Source of the DNA: Haloplanus rubicundus
Lineage (GTDB): Archaea > Halobacteriota > Halobacteria > Halobacteriales > Haloferacaceae
Reading direction: 5' to 3'
Length of the DNA stretch: 64,000 nt
Assembly (NCBI RefSeq): GCF_003342675.1
Contig: NZ_CP031148.1
Coordinates: 1,736,001 to 1,800,000, forward strand
The notes below the pieces were generated by a model, which did not search any database, was not told the origin of the DNA, and worked only from the letters and a program-made list of their open reading frames with translations. Below, one piece after another: positions 8,407 through 18,059 of this stretch. Position 1 is the first letter of the stretch; each line of letters begins with the position of its first letter. The position numbers and the translations under genes were made by a program.

Positions 8407-9363
8407 ATGACCGATCCGGATATCGCCGTGTTGCGACAGAAGGTCCACGGCATGGCATCGTCTTCCTACGGCGCGGCGCTCCGTGACCGACTCCCCGACC
8501 GCGAGGTGGCCGTCGCGACCACGTCCGTCGAGGAGCGCGACCTGATCGAGCGCGCCCGCGTGGTGACTGGCATCCACTTCGAGACCGAGTGGCTCGAACG
8601 AGCCGAGAACCTCGACCTCTTCGCCTGCGCGTACGCGGGCACCGGCCACCTCGACATCGACGCGTTCGCGGACGCGGGCGTCGCCGTCACCAACGCCGCG
8701 GGCGTCCACGGCCCCAACATCTCCGAGTACGTGATCGGAGCGCTCGTCGCCCACGAACGGCAGTTCCGGCAGGCGTGGGAGCACCAAGAACGCAACCACT
8801 GGGAGGCCTACCCCGTCCGCGAACTGCAGGGGAGCACGGCCGCCGTCGTCGGTCTCGGCGCCATCGGCGAGGCGCTGACGGAGAAACTGGACGCCTTCGG
8901 CGTCGAGACGGTCGGGGTGCGGTACACGCCCGAGAAGGGTGGCCCGACCGACGAGGTGGTTGGCTTCGACGACGTTCACGACGCCCTCGCCCGTTCGGAC
9001 TACGTGATCCTCGCGTGCCCGCTCACGGACACGACGCGCGGGTTGATCGACGACGAGGCGCTGGCGTCGATGCGTGCCGACGGCCTCCTGATCAACGTCG
9101 CCCGCGGCCCGGTCGTCGACACCGACGCGCTGGTGACGGCGCTTCGCGACGTCGACATCCGCGGCGCGACGCTGGACGTGACCGATCCCGAACCCCTCCC
9201 CGCGGACCACCCGCTCTGGTCGTTCGAGAACGTCCAGATCACGCCACACAACGCCGGCAACACGCCGAAATACTACGACCGACTCGCGGACATCCTCGCG
9301 ACGAACCTCCGGCGGATGGAGGAGACCGGCGCGGTCGACGGGCTGGAGAATCAGGTGGTGTAG
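8407..9363 (+). CDS. D-2-hydroxyacid dehydrogenase
   Basis: A 318-residue NAD(P)-dependent dehydrogenase of the D-isomer 2-hydroxyacid family (glyoxylate/hydroxypyruvate/phosphoglycerate type), interconverting a 2-oxoacid and a D-2-hydroxyacid. The cofactor motif VVGLGAIGEALTEKL, the motif LLINVARGPVVD with the substrate-binding Arg, a catalytic Glu in the PEPLP region and His in ITPHNAGNT are all visible. I chose ATG 8407: it follows a CTTTAC TATA-like box by about 28 nt, and the longer upstream frame overlaps the divergent promoter. The tail-to-tail neighbour is the FAH-family gene. Confidence 0.9.
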   Translation: MTDPDIAVLRQKVHGMASSSYGAALRDRLPDREVAVATTSVEERDLIERARVVTGIHFETEWLERAENLDLFACAYAGTGHLDIDAFADAGVAVTNAAGVHGPNISEYVIGALVAHERQFRQAWEHQERNHWEAYPVRELQGSTAAVVGLGAIGEALTEKLDAFGVETVGVRYTPEKGGPTDEVVGFDDVHDALARSDYVILACPLTDTTRGLIDDEALASMRADGLLINVARGPVVDTDALVTALRDVDIRGATLDVTDPEPLPADHPLWSFENVQITPHNAGNTPKYYDRLADILATNLRRMEETGAVDGLENQVV

Positions 9364-9366
9364 CCG

Positions 9367-10092
9367 CTACTCGTCCGCCGGCGGCGCCACGTCGTTTCGC
9401 AGCGTTCCGACGCCCTCGTAGGTGATCTCGACCGTGTCGCCGGGTTCGATCACGCCGGGGTTGGCCGGACTGCCGAACGCGATGACGTCGCCCGGGCGGA
9501 AGGTGAACCGTTCGGAGAGGAAGGAGACGATGTCGTAGGGGTCGAACAGCATCAGTTCGGTGTTCGCCTCCTGTCGTCGCTCGCCGTTGATGTCGGTGTG
9601 CATGTCGATGCCGTGGGGGTCGAGGTCGGTCTCGATCCACGGGCCGAGGGGGCCGGAGCCGTCGAAGGCCTTCCGCGCCGTGCGGCCGGGCTGATCGAGG
9701 GCGTCCACGTCGTTCATGATGGTGTAGCCGCGGATCACCTCGGGCACCTCCTCGGGGTCGAGGCGGTGACATCGCTCGTCGATCACGGCACAGAGTTCGC
9801 CCGCGTACGTCACCTCGTCGGAGAAAGTAGGATACGGAATGGGTTCCTCGTGGGCGACGACGGAGGCGGGCGGCTTGATGAAGAAGGCCGGCTGGTCCGG
9901 TACGTCGTACTCCATCTGATCGAGCGTCTCCGCGAAGTTGCGGCCGGTGCAGTAGAGCGCCGACGGCTTGCACGGCGCGGCGAGATCGCCGTCCTCGCCG
10001 ACGACGAACGCGTCGTCGTCGGTTTCGACGACGCCGTCCCGGTACTCGCCGGCGTGAATCTCGCCGTCGACGTCGATGCGTGCGCGTTTCAT
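9367..10092 (-). CDS. Fumarylacetoacetate hydrolase (FAH) family protein
   Basis: A 241-residue protein of the FAH/2-keto-4-pentenoate hydratase fold, which cleaves or hydrates 2-oxo acids in aromatic or sugar-acid degradation. The typical opening of the catalytic domain ALYCTGRNFAETL, followed by PAFFIKPPASVV, carries the conserved Lys; acidic metal ligands lie in EVTYAGELCAVI and GYTIMNDVDALD. It ends with the usual RPGDVIAFGSPANPG block. The chosen start MKRARIDVDG at 10092 matches family members; the longer frame adds Arg-rich noise. The reaction cannot be fixed from sequence. Confidence 0.85.
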   Translation of the reverse strand: MKRARIDVDGEIHAGEYRDGVVETDDDAFVVGEDGDLAAPCKPSALYCTGRNFAETLDQMEYDVPDQPAFFIKPPASVVAHEEPIPYPTFSDEVTYAGELCAVIDERCHRLDPEEVPEVIRGYTIMNDVDALDQPGRTARKAFDGSGPLGPWIETDLDPHGIDMHTDINGERRQEANTELMLFDPYDIVSFLSERFTFRPGDVIAFGSPANPGVIEPGDTVEITYEGVGTLRNDVAPPADE

Positions 10093-10115
10093 ACGCCCTC
10101 GTCCCACCCGACCGA

Positions 10116-10859
10116 CTAACCGCTTGTGGATTCGGTCGCCGGCCCGCGACGGACGACGAGGACGGGCGCGACGGCGCCCTCCGCGACGCGTTCGGGTTCG
10201 TCGCCGAAGAGGATCGACCACAACGTCTCCTCACTTTCGCCCGTGACGACGGCGTCGAACTCGGCCGAGCGAGCGACGACGTCGGCGACGGGGCGCTCCG
10301 AGACGGCCGTCTCCGTGTCGATCCGGGCGGCCGCCACGCCGTGAGCACGGAGTCGGTCGCGAACGTCGGTGACGGCGGCGTCGGCGTCGAAATCGGTGCC
10401 GGCCGTCACACCCAGCACCGTCACCCGCTGGGTTCCCTCGGCGACCAGCGTCGCCACGAGGTCGGCGAGACGGTCGGTGTCGATGGCGCCCCGCACCGCG
10501 ACCAGCACGTCCTCCACGTCGCCGACGGGGTTCGGGAGGAGAATCGCCGCCGCGCCCACCTCCGCCGCGACGCGCTCGACGGTCTGGTCGCGGTCGTGGG
10601 TGAAGGCCACCCGCGTCTCGGCCTCGCCGCCGGCGTCGCGGAACGCGTCCGCGATGTCCTCGACGGCGCTCCGGGCGCGGTCCTCGAACTGCATGCTGGC
10701 CTGCTCGGCCGGCGTCTGCTCCGGCAGGACGTGATAGCCGAGGACGACCACGTCGGCGGGGGCGAGGAAGGCGGCGAGCGTCTCCGGGAGCGCCTGCCCC
10801 TCGAGTACCCGGACCGGGACGAGTACCGTCGGCGGGTCGTCGGACGCGAGGTCGGTCAT
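10116..10859 (-). CDS. Universal stress protein UspA family, paired with an APC transporter
   Basis: A 247-residue cytosolic protein. The first Usp-fold module (PTVLVPVRVLEGQALPETL to about residue 110) and a second degenerate one (about 130-240) can be told apart; the C-terminus ends GAVAPVLVVRRGP, the usual last strand. Usp proteins bind ATP or act as regulatory partners. The start ATG directly follows the stop of the upstream APC transporter gene (TAG at 10860-10862, ATG at 10857-10859), so the two are surely co-transcribed; Usp proteins often accompany APC transporters in haloarchaea and may regulate them. Confidence 0.83.
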   Translation of the reverse strand: MTDLASDDPPTVLVPVRVLEGQALPETLAAFLAPADVVVLGYHVLPEQTPAEQASMQFEDRARSAVEDIADAFRDAGGEAETRVAFTHDRDQTVERVAAEVGAAAILLPNPVGDVEDVLVAVRGAIDTDRLADLVATLVAEGTQRVTVLGVTAGTDFDADAAVTDVRDRLRAHGVAAARIDTETAVSERPVADVVARSAEFDAVVTGESEETLWSILFGDEPERVAEGAVAPVLVVRRGPATESTSG

Positions 10860-12271
10860 CTACAACACCCCTCTGAGCGACACGTCGCTCGCGTAGTACT
10901 TGTACCACCCGGCGGTCGCGGCCATGATCGCGACGCCGACGCCCTGCGAGAGCGGCTGCATGAACGAGATCAAGCCGAAGCTGGCGACGGCGCCGGGGAC
11001 GGCGACGAGCGGGTACAGCGGGACCCGGAAGTCCGGATCGTACCACGACGGTTCGTCCCGGCGCATCGCGACCAGCGCCACGCAGATCAAGCCGTACATG
11101 ACGAGATGGAGGAAGGAGGCCACCTCCGCGAGGACCTCCACTTCGCCCATGGCGACGAGGATCAGCGTCGGCCCGCCGCCCATCGCGAGGGCGACGTGTG
11201 GCGTGCCGTATCGGAGGTTCATGCGGCTCGCCGCGGGCGGGAGTATCGCGTCCCGGCCGACCGCGAAGACCGCCCGCGAGGTCGAGAGGATGGAGGCGTT
11301 CGCGCTGGAGACGGTCGCCAGCAGGCCGGCCAGCAGTATCGCGACGGCGCCGACGCGGCCGGCGAAGGCCCGCGCCACCTCGACGATGGCCGTCTCGCCG
11401 AAGCCGGCGAGCGCGGCGCTCCCGAACGCGCTCGTGGCGACGAAGATTGTGGCGACGTAGAGCGCGCCGACGGCGAGGACCGATCCGACCATCGCAAGCG
11501 GGAGGTTCCGCCCCGGCCGTTTGATGTCGCCGGCGACGGTCGCCACCTGCGCGAACCCGAGGTAGGAGGTAAACACCAGCGCGGCGGTGGTGAACATCGG
11601 GAGCGGGCCGAAGGGCATGAACCGTTCCGGCGCGCTCGGGGCACCGAACACCCCGAGGGCGTCGAGGCCGCCGTAGCCCAGAAAGAGGACGAGGATGGCG
11701 AGCAACAGGCCGACGACGTAGTTCTGGAGTGTCGCCGCGTTCTCGGTGCCGAAGAGGTTCAGTCCGGTGAGCAGGGCACCGAACACGAGCGCTAGGGGAA
11801 CGACCACCGAGCCACCGACCGGCATCCCGGCCTCGGCGAGGACGCCCGCGGCGTAGTTGCCGAAGCCGACGAGGTAAAACGCCGTCGCGAAACCAGCCCG
11901 AGCCAGATGCTGAGGCCCACCACCGCGCCGGGGAGGGCGCCGAGCGCCCGCGAGACGAAGTAGTAGCCGCCGCCGGATTTCGGCATCGCCGTCGCCAGTT
12001 CCGACGCCGGCAGGGCGACCAGGAGGGCGACGACGGCGCCGATGGCGAAGGAGCCGGCGGCGGCGGGCCCTGCCCGTCCGGCGGCGATTCCGGGGAAGAC
12101 GAAGATGCCCGCACCGATCATCGTCCCCACGCCGATGGACAGACCGCCGGTCAGCCCGATGGTCCGCTCTAGCTCCGTCCCTTCCTCGGTGACTGACGCC
12201 TCGTCGGAGAGCTCCGCCGGGCCGTCGATGGCCCCCGTCAGTCCCGCCTCCCCACCCTCGTCGGACACCAT
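10860..12271 (-). pseudogene. APC-family amino acid permease, frameshifted
   Basis: An amino acid/polyamine/organocation permease of about 470 residues, read in two frames. The first part (from ATG 12271) has an acidic N-tail, then [23 protein letters not shown] and [19 protein letters not shown]; it leaves frame after GLSIWLGLV. The rest resumes in another frame at [16 protein letters not shown] and runs through about nine more helices to 10860. One missing base in the AAA run at 11890-11892 (TTT in the coding strand) explains it: a fourth T restores [12 protein letters not shown]. Either the assembly dropped a base or the permease is broken. It is followed immediately by the Usp gene. Confidence 0.85.
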
Positions 12272-12297
12272 GTGTCAGTGATCGAACGTCACCACCC

Positions 12298-12307
12298 CGA
12301 TATATAA
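12298..12307 (-). promoter_or_regulatory. TATA box for the APC transporter-Usp operon
   Basis: The minus strand reads GATTTATATATCGG about 27-36 nt before the ATG at 12271, a strong TATA element at leaderless spacing. Confidence 0.6.
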
Positions 12308-12453
12308 ATCCACGACCGGATTCCCACCGACGAATCGTGTCGGTACACGGGCCACGAAACGTTCTTACGTGAGGAATGGTAACAATTAACGTACCCCTAC
12401 CCGCTGCCCCCGATCCACGCCAGTTTTCACCCGTCGGCCGGAACGAGCGCGTA

Positions 12454-14208
12454 ATGGACTCCGAACTCCGCGAACGCGTCGAACGAGCGGCGCGGACGCA
12501 CGCACTCCTCAACGCGGTGAAATACGACAGCGACGCGGACGTGGGCGCGGTCATGGGCCCGCTGATGGGCGAGAACCCCGACTTCCGACCCCACGCCGAC
12601 GAGATTCCCGGCATCGTCGGCGGCGTCGTCGCCGAGGTGAACGACCTCTCCGCCGCGGAGAAGCGGGCGGAACTCGAGGACCTCGCGCCCGAGGAACTCG
12701 CCGAAATCGAGGCCGACGACGAGGAAGACGACCACCCGCTGCCCGACCTGCCGAACGTCGACGAGGAGACGGGCGTCGTCATGCGCGCCGCGCCCAACCC
12801 CAACGGCCCGTGGCACCTCGGTCACGCCCGGATGCCGGCGGTGATCGGGACGTACAAGGAGCGCTACGACGGCCGCTTCATCTGCCGGTTCGACGACACC
12901 GACCCCGAGACCAAGCGCCCGGACCTCGACGCCTACGACGCCATCCTCGATTCCATCGACTACCTCGGCTTCGACCCCGACGAAGTGCTTCGGGCGAGCG
13001 ACCGCGTCGACACCTACTACGACCACGCCCACGAGCTGATCGAACTCGGCGGCGCCTACACCTGTTCCTGCCCGCAGGGCGAGTTCTCCGACCTGAAGAA
13101 CGCGGGCGAGGCCTGCCCGCACCGCGAGAAGGACGCGGCGACGACCCGGGAGGAGTTCGAAGCCATGGTCGACGGCGACTACTCGGCGGGCGAGATGGTC
13201 CTCCGGGTCCGCACCGACATCACCCACAAGAACCCCGCGTTGCGGGACTGGGTGGCCTTCCGGATGATCGACCGCCCCCACCCCCGGCCCGAGGCCGCGG
13301 ACTACCGGTGTTGGCCCATGCTCGACTTCCAGTCCGGCGTCGACGACCACCTCACGGGCGTCACCCACATCATCCGCGGCATCGACCTGCAGGACTCCGC
13401 GAAGCGCCAGCGCTTCGTCTACGACTACTTCGACTGGGAGTACCCCGAGGTGATCCACTGGGGTCACGTTCAGGTCGACGAGTACGACGTCCAACTCTCC
13501 ACGTCGACGATCAAGGAGTTGATCGACGACGGCGAACTCGACGGCTGGGACGACCCGCGCGCGCCCACCCTCGCCAGCCTGCAGCGCCGTGGGATTCGGG
13601 GGCAGGCCATCGTCGACGCCATGATCGAACTCGGTACGTCGACGAGCAACGTCGAACTGTCGATGAGCGCCGTCTACGCGAACAACCGCGACCTGATCGA
13701 CGACGGGGCGAACCGGTACTTCTTCGTCCGGGACGGGGTGGAGAAGTCCCTCCACGGCGGTCCCGAGGCCGGCCACCCGCCCGTCCACCCCGAACACGAG
13801 GACCGGGGCCGGCGGGACGTGCCCGCCGGCGACGCCGTCCTCGTCGAACCCGCCGACGTCCCGGAGACGGGCGAGCGCGTCTGGTTAAAGGGCTTCGGCT
13901 GCGTTCGACACACCGACGCCGGGTTCGAGTACGTCGGCGACGATATCACCGCCGTCCGCGAGGAGGGCGTCCCGGTCGTCCACTGGGCGCCCGTCGACGG
14001 CGTTCCCGTCCGCCTGCGGACGAGGGACGGCGACGTGACGGGCGTCGCGGAACCCGACTTCGCCGACGTGCCCGTCGACGACGTGGTGCAGTTCGAGCGG
14101 GTCGGGTTCGCGCGGGTGGATGGCGTGGCGCGACGCGCCACGGAGAGTCGGCCGGAGGCCGACGGCGCCGACAGCGACGAGACGGTGGCGTACTTCGCTC
14201 ACGAGTAG
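12454..14208 (+). CDS. gltX: Glutamyl-tRNA synthetase, archaeal type
   Basis: A 584-residue class I aminoacyl-tRNA synthetase that charges tRNA-Glu and, in archaea lacking a separate GlnRS, also tRNA-Gln for later amidation. The archaeal/eukaryotic subfamily is shown by the long N-terminal helical domain (residues 1-108) and the ATP-binding HIGH box PNPNGPWHLGH (residues 114-124). Further support comes from RFDDTDPETKRP and the KMSKS-equivalent LSTSTIK (about 348-354), followed by a C-terminal beta-barrel anticodon-binding region. The start at ATG 12454 gives the usual length; the 26 residues upstream in frame are unlike the family. Confidence 0.95.
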   Translation: MDSELRERVERAARTHALLNAVKYDSDADVGAVMGPLMGENPDFRPHADEIPGIVGGVVAEVNDLSAAEKRAELEDLAPEELAEIEADDEEDDHPLPDLPNVDEETGVVMRAAPNPNGPWHLGHARMPAVIGTYKERYDGRFICRFDDTDPETKRPDLDAYDAILDSIDYLGFDPDEVLRASDRVDTYYDHAHELIELGGAYTCSCPQGEFSDLKNAGEACPHREKDAATTREEFEAMVDGDYSAGEMVLRVRTDITHKNPALRDWVAFRMIDRPHPRPEAADYRCWPMLDFQSGVDDHLTGVTHIIRGIDLQDSAKRQRFVYDYFDWEYPEVIHWGHVQVDEYDVQLSTSTIKELIDDGELDGWDDPRAPTLASLQRRGIRGQAIVDAMIELGTSTSNVELSMSAVYANNRDLIDDGANRYFFVRDGVEKSLHGGPEAGHPPVHPEHEDRGRRDVPAGDAVLVEPADVPETGERVWLKGFGCVRHTDAGFEYVGDDITAVREEGVPVVHWAPVDGVPVRLRTRDGDVTGVAEPDFADVPVDDVVQFERVGFARVDGVARRATESRPEADGADSDETVAYFAHE

Positions 14209-14228
14209 CCCGCCGCCACCGACCAAAC

Positions 14229-14237
14229 GTTTATTCG
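14229..14237 (+). promoter_or_regulatory. TATA box for the class III aminotransferase gene
   Basis: GTTTATTCG lies about 22-30 nt before the ATG at 14259, which supports that start within a much longer open frame. Confidence 0.5.
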
Positions 14238-14258
14238 CCGTCTCGCCGAGTCACGTAC

Positions 14259-15587
14259 ATGTCCGAACAAGCTCCGGAGCCGGCAGCCGGCCCCACTACC
14301 GGCACCATCCCCCACTGGTCACACGGCGACGACGACCCCCTCACCATCGTCGACGGCGACGGCGTCACCGTCTACGACGACGACGGAACGGCGTATCTCG
14401 ACTTCATCGCACAGCTCTACTGCGTCAACGCCGGCCACGGCGAGGAGCGCATCGCCGACGCCATCGCGGAACAGGCCTCCAAAGTCGCCTACGTCGCCTC
14501 CGCGAAGCACAACGACGCTCGCTCGGAACTCGCCGGCCGCCTCGCCGACATCACGCCGGGCGACCTCGACGACGTGTTCTTCTCCGTCTCGGGGAGCGAG
14601 GCCAACGAGTCGGCGGTGCAGTTCGCCCGTGAGTACACCGGCGCCCGCAAGGTACTCACGCGGTATCAGTCCTACCACGGCGCCACCTACGGCGCCGCGT
14701 CGCTGACGGGCGACCCCGAGACGCGAAACGCGATGGGTCGGGGGGCCGAAACCACGGGCGCGGCGAAGTTCCTCCCGCCGCTGACGTATCGGTCGCCGTT
14801 CGACGGCGACACGCCCGAAGCAATCGCGAAACAGGCCGCCGACCACTTGGAGTACGTCATCCACAACGAGGGGCCGGACTCCATCGCGGCCATCCTGATG
14901 GAGCCGGTCGGGGGCACGAGCGGGGCGTACACGGCGCCCGCCGACTACTGGCAGCGGGTGCGTGCCCTCTGTGACGAGTACGACATCCTCCTGATCGCGG
15001 ACGAGGTGATCACCGGCTTCGGCCGGTGTGGCGAGTGGTTCGGCATCGACACCGAGGACGTGGTGCCCGACCTGCTCACCTTCGCCAAGGGCGTCACGAG
15101 CGCGTACGTCCCGCTCGCGGGCGTCGCGGTCCGGCCGGAAATCGCCGCCCACCTCCGCGAGTCGGGGATCGACGTGGGCCAGACCTTCGCCGGTCACCCC
15201 GTCGCCTGCGCGGCGGGCGTCGCCGCCCTCGACGTCTACGAGGACGGCCTGATCGAGAACGCACGGGAGCGAAGCGAGCATCTCGAAGCCCGCCTGCGCG
15301 AACTGGAGCGCCACGACGCCGTCGGCAACGTGCGCGGCCGGGGGCTGCTCTGGGCAGTCTCCTTCGCCGACCCCGAGACCGGCGAGCCGTATCTCAACCC
15401 GTGGGTCGAGTCGGGGGACAACCCCGTCGACGACGTGATCGACGCGGCCGAGGAGCGGGGCGCCCTCTTCGGCGGCGGTCGCCCGCGCACGCAGGTCGTC
15501 GTCTCCCCGCCGCTGCCGGTCACGGACGCGGAGATCGACCGGGCGGTCGACGCCCTCGACGCGGCCATCGCCGAGACCTTCGAGTAG
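14259..15587 (+). CDS. Class III PLP-dependent aminotransferase
   Basis: A 442-residue aminotransferase of the omega-amino-acid/diamine group. The PLP phosphate loop FFSVSGSEANESAV, the pyridine-binding Asp248 in ADEVITGFGR and the Schiff-base Lys277 in LLTFAKGVTSAY are intact. The substrate is not fixed by sequence; beta-alanine, taurine, putrescine or GABA with pyruvate or 2-oxoglutarate are possible. The frame stays open far upstream through gltX, so the TATA box at 14229 and the family alignment decide the start. The following gene encodes an aldehyde:ferredoxin oxidoreductase, which suggests that the aldehyde product of transamination may be oxidised to an acid. Confidence 0.9.
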   Translation: MSEQAPEPAAGPTTGTIPHWSHGDDDPLTIVDGDGVTVYDDDGTAYLDFIAQLYCVNAGHGEERIADAIAEQASKVAYVASAKHNDARSELAGRLADITPGDLDDVFFSVSGSEANESAVQFAREYTGARKVLTRYQSYHGATYGAASLTGDPETRNAMGRGAETTGAAKFLPPLTYRSPFDGDTPEAIAKQAADHLEYVIHNEGPDSIAAILMEPVGGTSGAYTAPADYWQRVRALCDEYDILLIADEVITGFGRCGEWFGIDTEDVVPDLLTFAKGVTSAYVPLAGVAVRPEIAAHLRESGIDVGQTFAGHPVACAAGVAALDVYEDGLIENARERSEHLEARLRELERHDAVGNVRGRGLLWAVSFADPETGEPYLNPWVESGDNPVDDVIDAAEERGALFGGGRPRTQVVVSPPLPVTDAEIDRAVDALDAAIAETFE

Positions 15588-15613
15588 CGGCCGATCCGTC
15601 GCCCGAGGCAACC

Positions 15614-15621
15614 GTTTAATA
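15614..15621 (+). promoter_or_regulatory. TATA box for the aldehyde ferredoxin oxidoreductase gene
   Basis: GTTTAATA lies 24-31 nt before the ATG at 15645, so this gene has its own promoter although it follows the aminotransferase closely. Confidence 0.5.
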
Positions 15622-15644
15622 GCGCGGGGCGCCCGGTTCCGCGT

Positions 15645-17321
15645 ATGCTCCACATGGAGGGCCCCCTCCTCACGGTCGACGTGGGATCGCGGCGCGTCGA
15701 AACCGAGTCCGTCGACGACGTCCTCGAATCGTTCATCGGCGGTCGGGGCGTCGCCACGCACCTCGCTCACGAGCGGATTCCGTTCGACGCCGACCCGTTC
15801 GGTCCGGAGAATCGCCTCTACTTCACCACGGGGCCGATGCAGGCCTCGTCGATGAGTTTCACCGGTCGCACGTCCGCGACGGCCGTCTCGCCGCTGACCG
15901 ACGGTCTCCTGTCGGCCAACGCCGGGGGGTTCGTCTCCCGGGACCTGCTCGGCACCGGCAACGCCGTCGTCGAAGTCGTCGGCGAGAGCGACGATCTGCT
16001 GATGCTCCACGTCCGGGAGGACGGCGTGACCTTCGAGGAGGTGCCGGACCTCGCGGGCGCCGAAGTCCCGGCCGTCACCGAGTACGTCGAGGCCGAACAC
16101 GACCTCGACCCCGAACACGTCGCCTGCATCGGTCCGGCAGGCGAGAACCTGGTCCGCTTCGCCTGCATCATGACCAGCGAGACGCGGGCGTTCGGCCGCG
16201 GCGGGCTGGGTGCTGTGATGGGCGCGAAGAACGTGAAAGCGATCACCTTCGACGGCGACGCCCGGCCGGACGTGGATATCGACGCCGAGGCGGCGGCCAT
16301 CCACCGCGAGGCCGCGACGAGCGACCACATCATGAAGCGGCAGGGGACCGCGAGCGTCACGGACCTCGCCAACGAGATCGGCTCCTTCCCCACCCGCTAC
16401 TTCGAGGACGTCCGTTACGAGGCGTTCGAGAAGATCAACGGCGACCGGGTGGAGGAGAAGAAGTACAAGAAAGGAACCTGTTCGCAGTGTGCCTTCGCGT
16501 GTAAGCTCCCGACGAGGGACGAGGCGTCGGGCGTCGAGACGGAGGGGCCGGAGTTCGAGACGATCATGGCCTTCGGCGGCAACTGCGAGGTGGACGACAT
16601 CGTCTCGATCATGCAGTCGAACCAGCTCTGTGACCGGCTGGGCATGGACACCATCTCCTGTGGCAACGCGGTGGCGGCCTACCTCAAGGCGAACGATGCC
16701 TTCGGCGACGACGAGTTGATCCACGAGACGGTGCAAAAGATCGCCAGCCGCGAGGGCGACGGCGACCTGTTGGCGGAGGGTATCCACCGCTTCCACGACG
16801 AACTCGGCGTCGAGGACTGGACGGTCAAGGGGATGACGTTCTCGGCCCACGACGGGCGCACGCTCAACGGGCAGGGGCTCGGGTTCGCCACCGCGAACCG
16901 CGGTGCCGACCACATGTACGCGACCTTTTACGCCTACGAGTACCCCCTCGTCGACGCCTCGGAGGCCTTCGAGCCGGCGGGGCTGTCGGCCGCCAAGGCG
17001 GCGAAGCTGGTCGAACAGGAGAACAAGCGAGCGCTGGAGGACTGCGGCGTCGTCTGTCGGTTCTCGCGGGGCATGATGAACGCCGAGCGCTTCGAGAAGC
17101 TGTTCGACGCCGACTTCGACGACCTGCTCTCGGTCGGTGCGCGGGTGGTCGAACTCGAACGCCACTTCAACAACCAGCGGGGCTTCGACCGCTCGGACGA
17201 CGCCCTGCCGTACGACCTGCCGGACTTCGACGCGGCGCTCGACGCCTACTACGAGACGCGGGGCTGGACCGACGAGGGCGTCGTCCCCGACGGCGCCGTC
17301 GACACCGCGAGCGCGGACTGA
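15645..17321 (+). CDS. Aldehyde ferredoxin oxidoreductase (tungsten-pterin family)
   Basis: A 558-residue member of the AOR family, which oxidises aldehydes to carboxylic acids and reduces ferredoxin, using a tungsto- or molybdo-bispterin and one 4Fe-4S cluster. The N-terminal pterin domain begins with GPLLTVDVGSRRVETES and contains FIGGRGVATHL. Cluster ligands Cys279, Cys282 and Cys286 (CSQCAFAC) and a distal Cys467 or Cys471 (DCGVVC) match the family pattern. The normal length suggests an active enzyme. ATG 15654 is an alternative start 3 codons later. A 4Fe-4S ferredoxin gene 370 nt downstream could be its electron acceptor; the upstream aminotransferase could supply its substrate. Confidence 0.92.
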   Translation: MLHMEGPLLTVDVGSRRVETESVDDVLESFIGGRGVATHLAHERIPFDADPFGPENRLYFTTGPMQASSMSFTGRTSATAVSPLTDGLLSANAGGFVSRDLLGTGNAVVEVVGESDDLLMLHVREDGVTFEEVPDLAGAEVPAVTEYVEAEHDLDPEHVACIGPAGENLVRFACIMTSETRAFGRGGLGAVMGAKNVKAITFDGDARPDVDIDAEAAAIHREAATSDHIMKRQGTASVTDLANEIGSFPTRYFEDVRYEAFEKINGDRVEEKKYKKGTCSQCAFACKLPTRDEASGVETEGPEFETIMAFGGNCEVDDIVSIMQSNQLCDRLGMDTISCGNAVAAYLKANDAFGDDELIHETVQKIASREGDGDLLAEGIHRFHDELGVEDWTVKGMTFSAHDGRTLNGQGLGFATANRGADHMYATFYAYEYPLVDASEAFEPAGLSAAKAAKLVEQENKRALEDCGVVCRFSRGMMNAERFEKLFDADFDDLLSVGARVVELERHFNNQRGFDRSDDALPYDLPDFDAALDAYYETRGWTDEGVVPDGAVDTASAD

Positions 17322-17338
17322 CAGTTCCGTCGAGGTGG

Positions 17339-17554
17339 TCAAAACTCCGCGAGGCGTATCCACTCGACGGCGGTCAGCACGAACCAGACCATCCAGATGG
17401 TGAAGGTGACTAGCGCCGCACCGTAGTACGCCCCGTTGGAGTCGAGGAGGGAGGCGATCCCGAATACCGAGGCCACGCCGGCAAGCGCGAGGGTGTGGCG
17501 ACGCCAGTCGCTGAGCGCTTCCTTCAGTGCCGCTCTGGCGGAGCGAGTAGCCAT
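17339..17554 (-). CDS. Small membrane protein (71 residues)
   Basis: From ATG 17554 it encodes a 71-residue protein with a basic amphipathic start (MATRSARAALKEALSDWRRH). Two hydrophobic helices follow (TLALAGVASVFGIASLLD and GAALVTFTIWMVWFVLTAVE). It is probably a two-pass membrane protein of unknown function. The longer in-frame start at 17626 adds a polar stretch overlapping the ferredoxin promoter region and is not favoured. It is convergent with the AOR gene. Confidence 0.55.
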   Translation of the reverse strand: MATRSARAALKEALSDWRRHTLALAGVASVFGIASLLDSNGAYYGAALVTFTIWMVWFVLTAVEWIRLAEF

Positions 17555-17559
17555 GGTAG

Positions 17560-18018
<459 letters not shown>

Positions 18019-18027
18019 TCTCACGAA

Positions 18028-18037
18028 CGATTAAGTG
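18028..18037 (+). promoter_or_regulatory. TATA box for the HTH-GNAT gene
   Basis: CGATTAAGTG lies about 23-32 nt before the ATG at 18060, consistent with a leaderless transcript. Confidence 0.45.
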
Positions 18038-18059
18038 TGGTAGCGTGTTACACAGGTGC

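Noticed and set aside
14319-17363. A 1014-codon open frame on the minus strand across the aminotransferase and AOR genes.
   Set aside because: It is antisense to two clear enzymes, has Arg/Asp/Val-rich low-information sequence and no domain. Long antisense frames are expected in this GC-rich DNA. The same holds for the long frames at 2799-4712 (-), 10080-11795 (+), 44774-46636 (+), 46990-48405 (+) and 61913-63892 (-).
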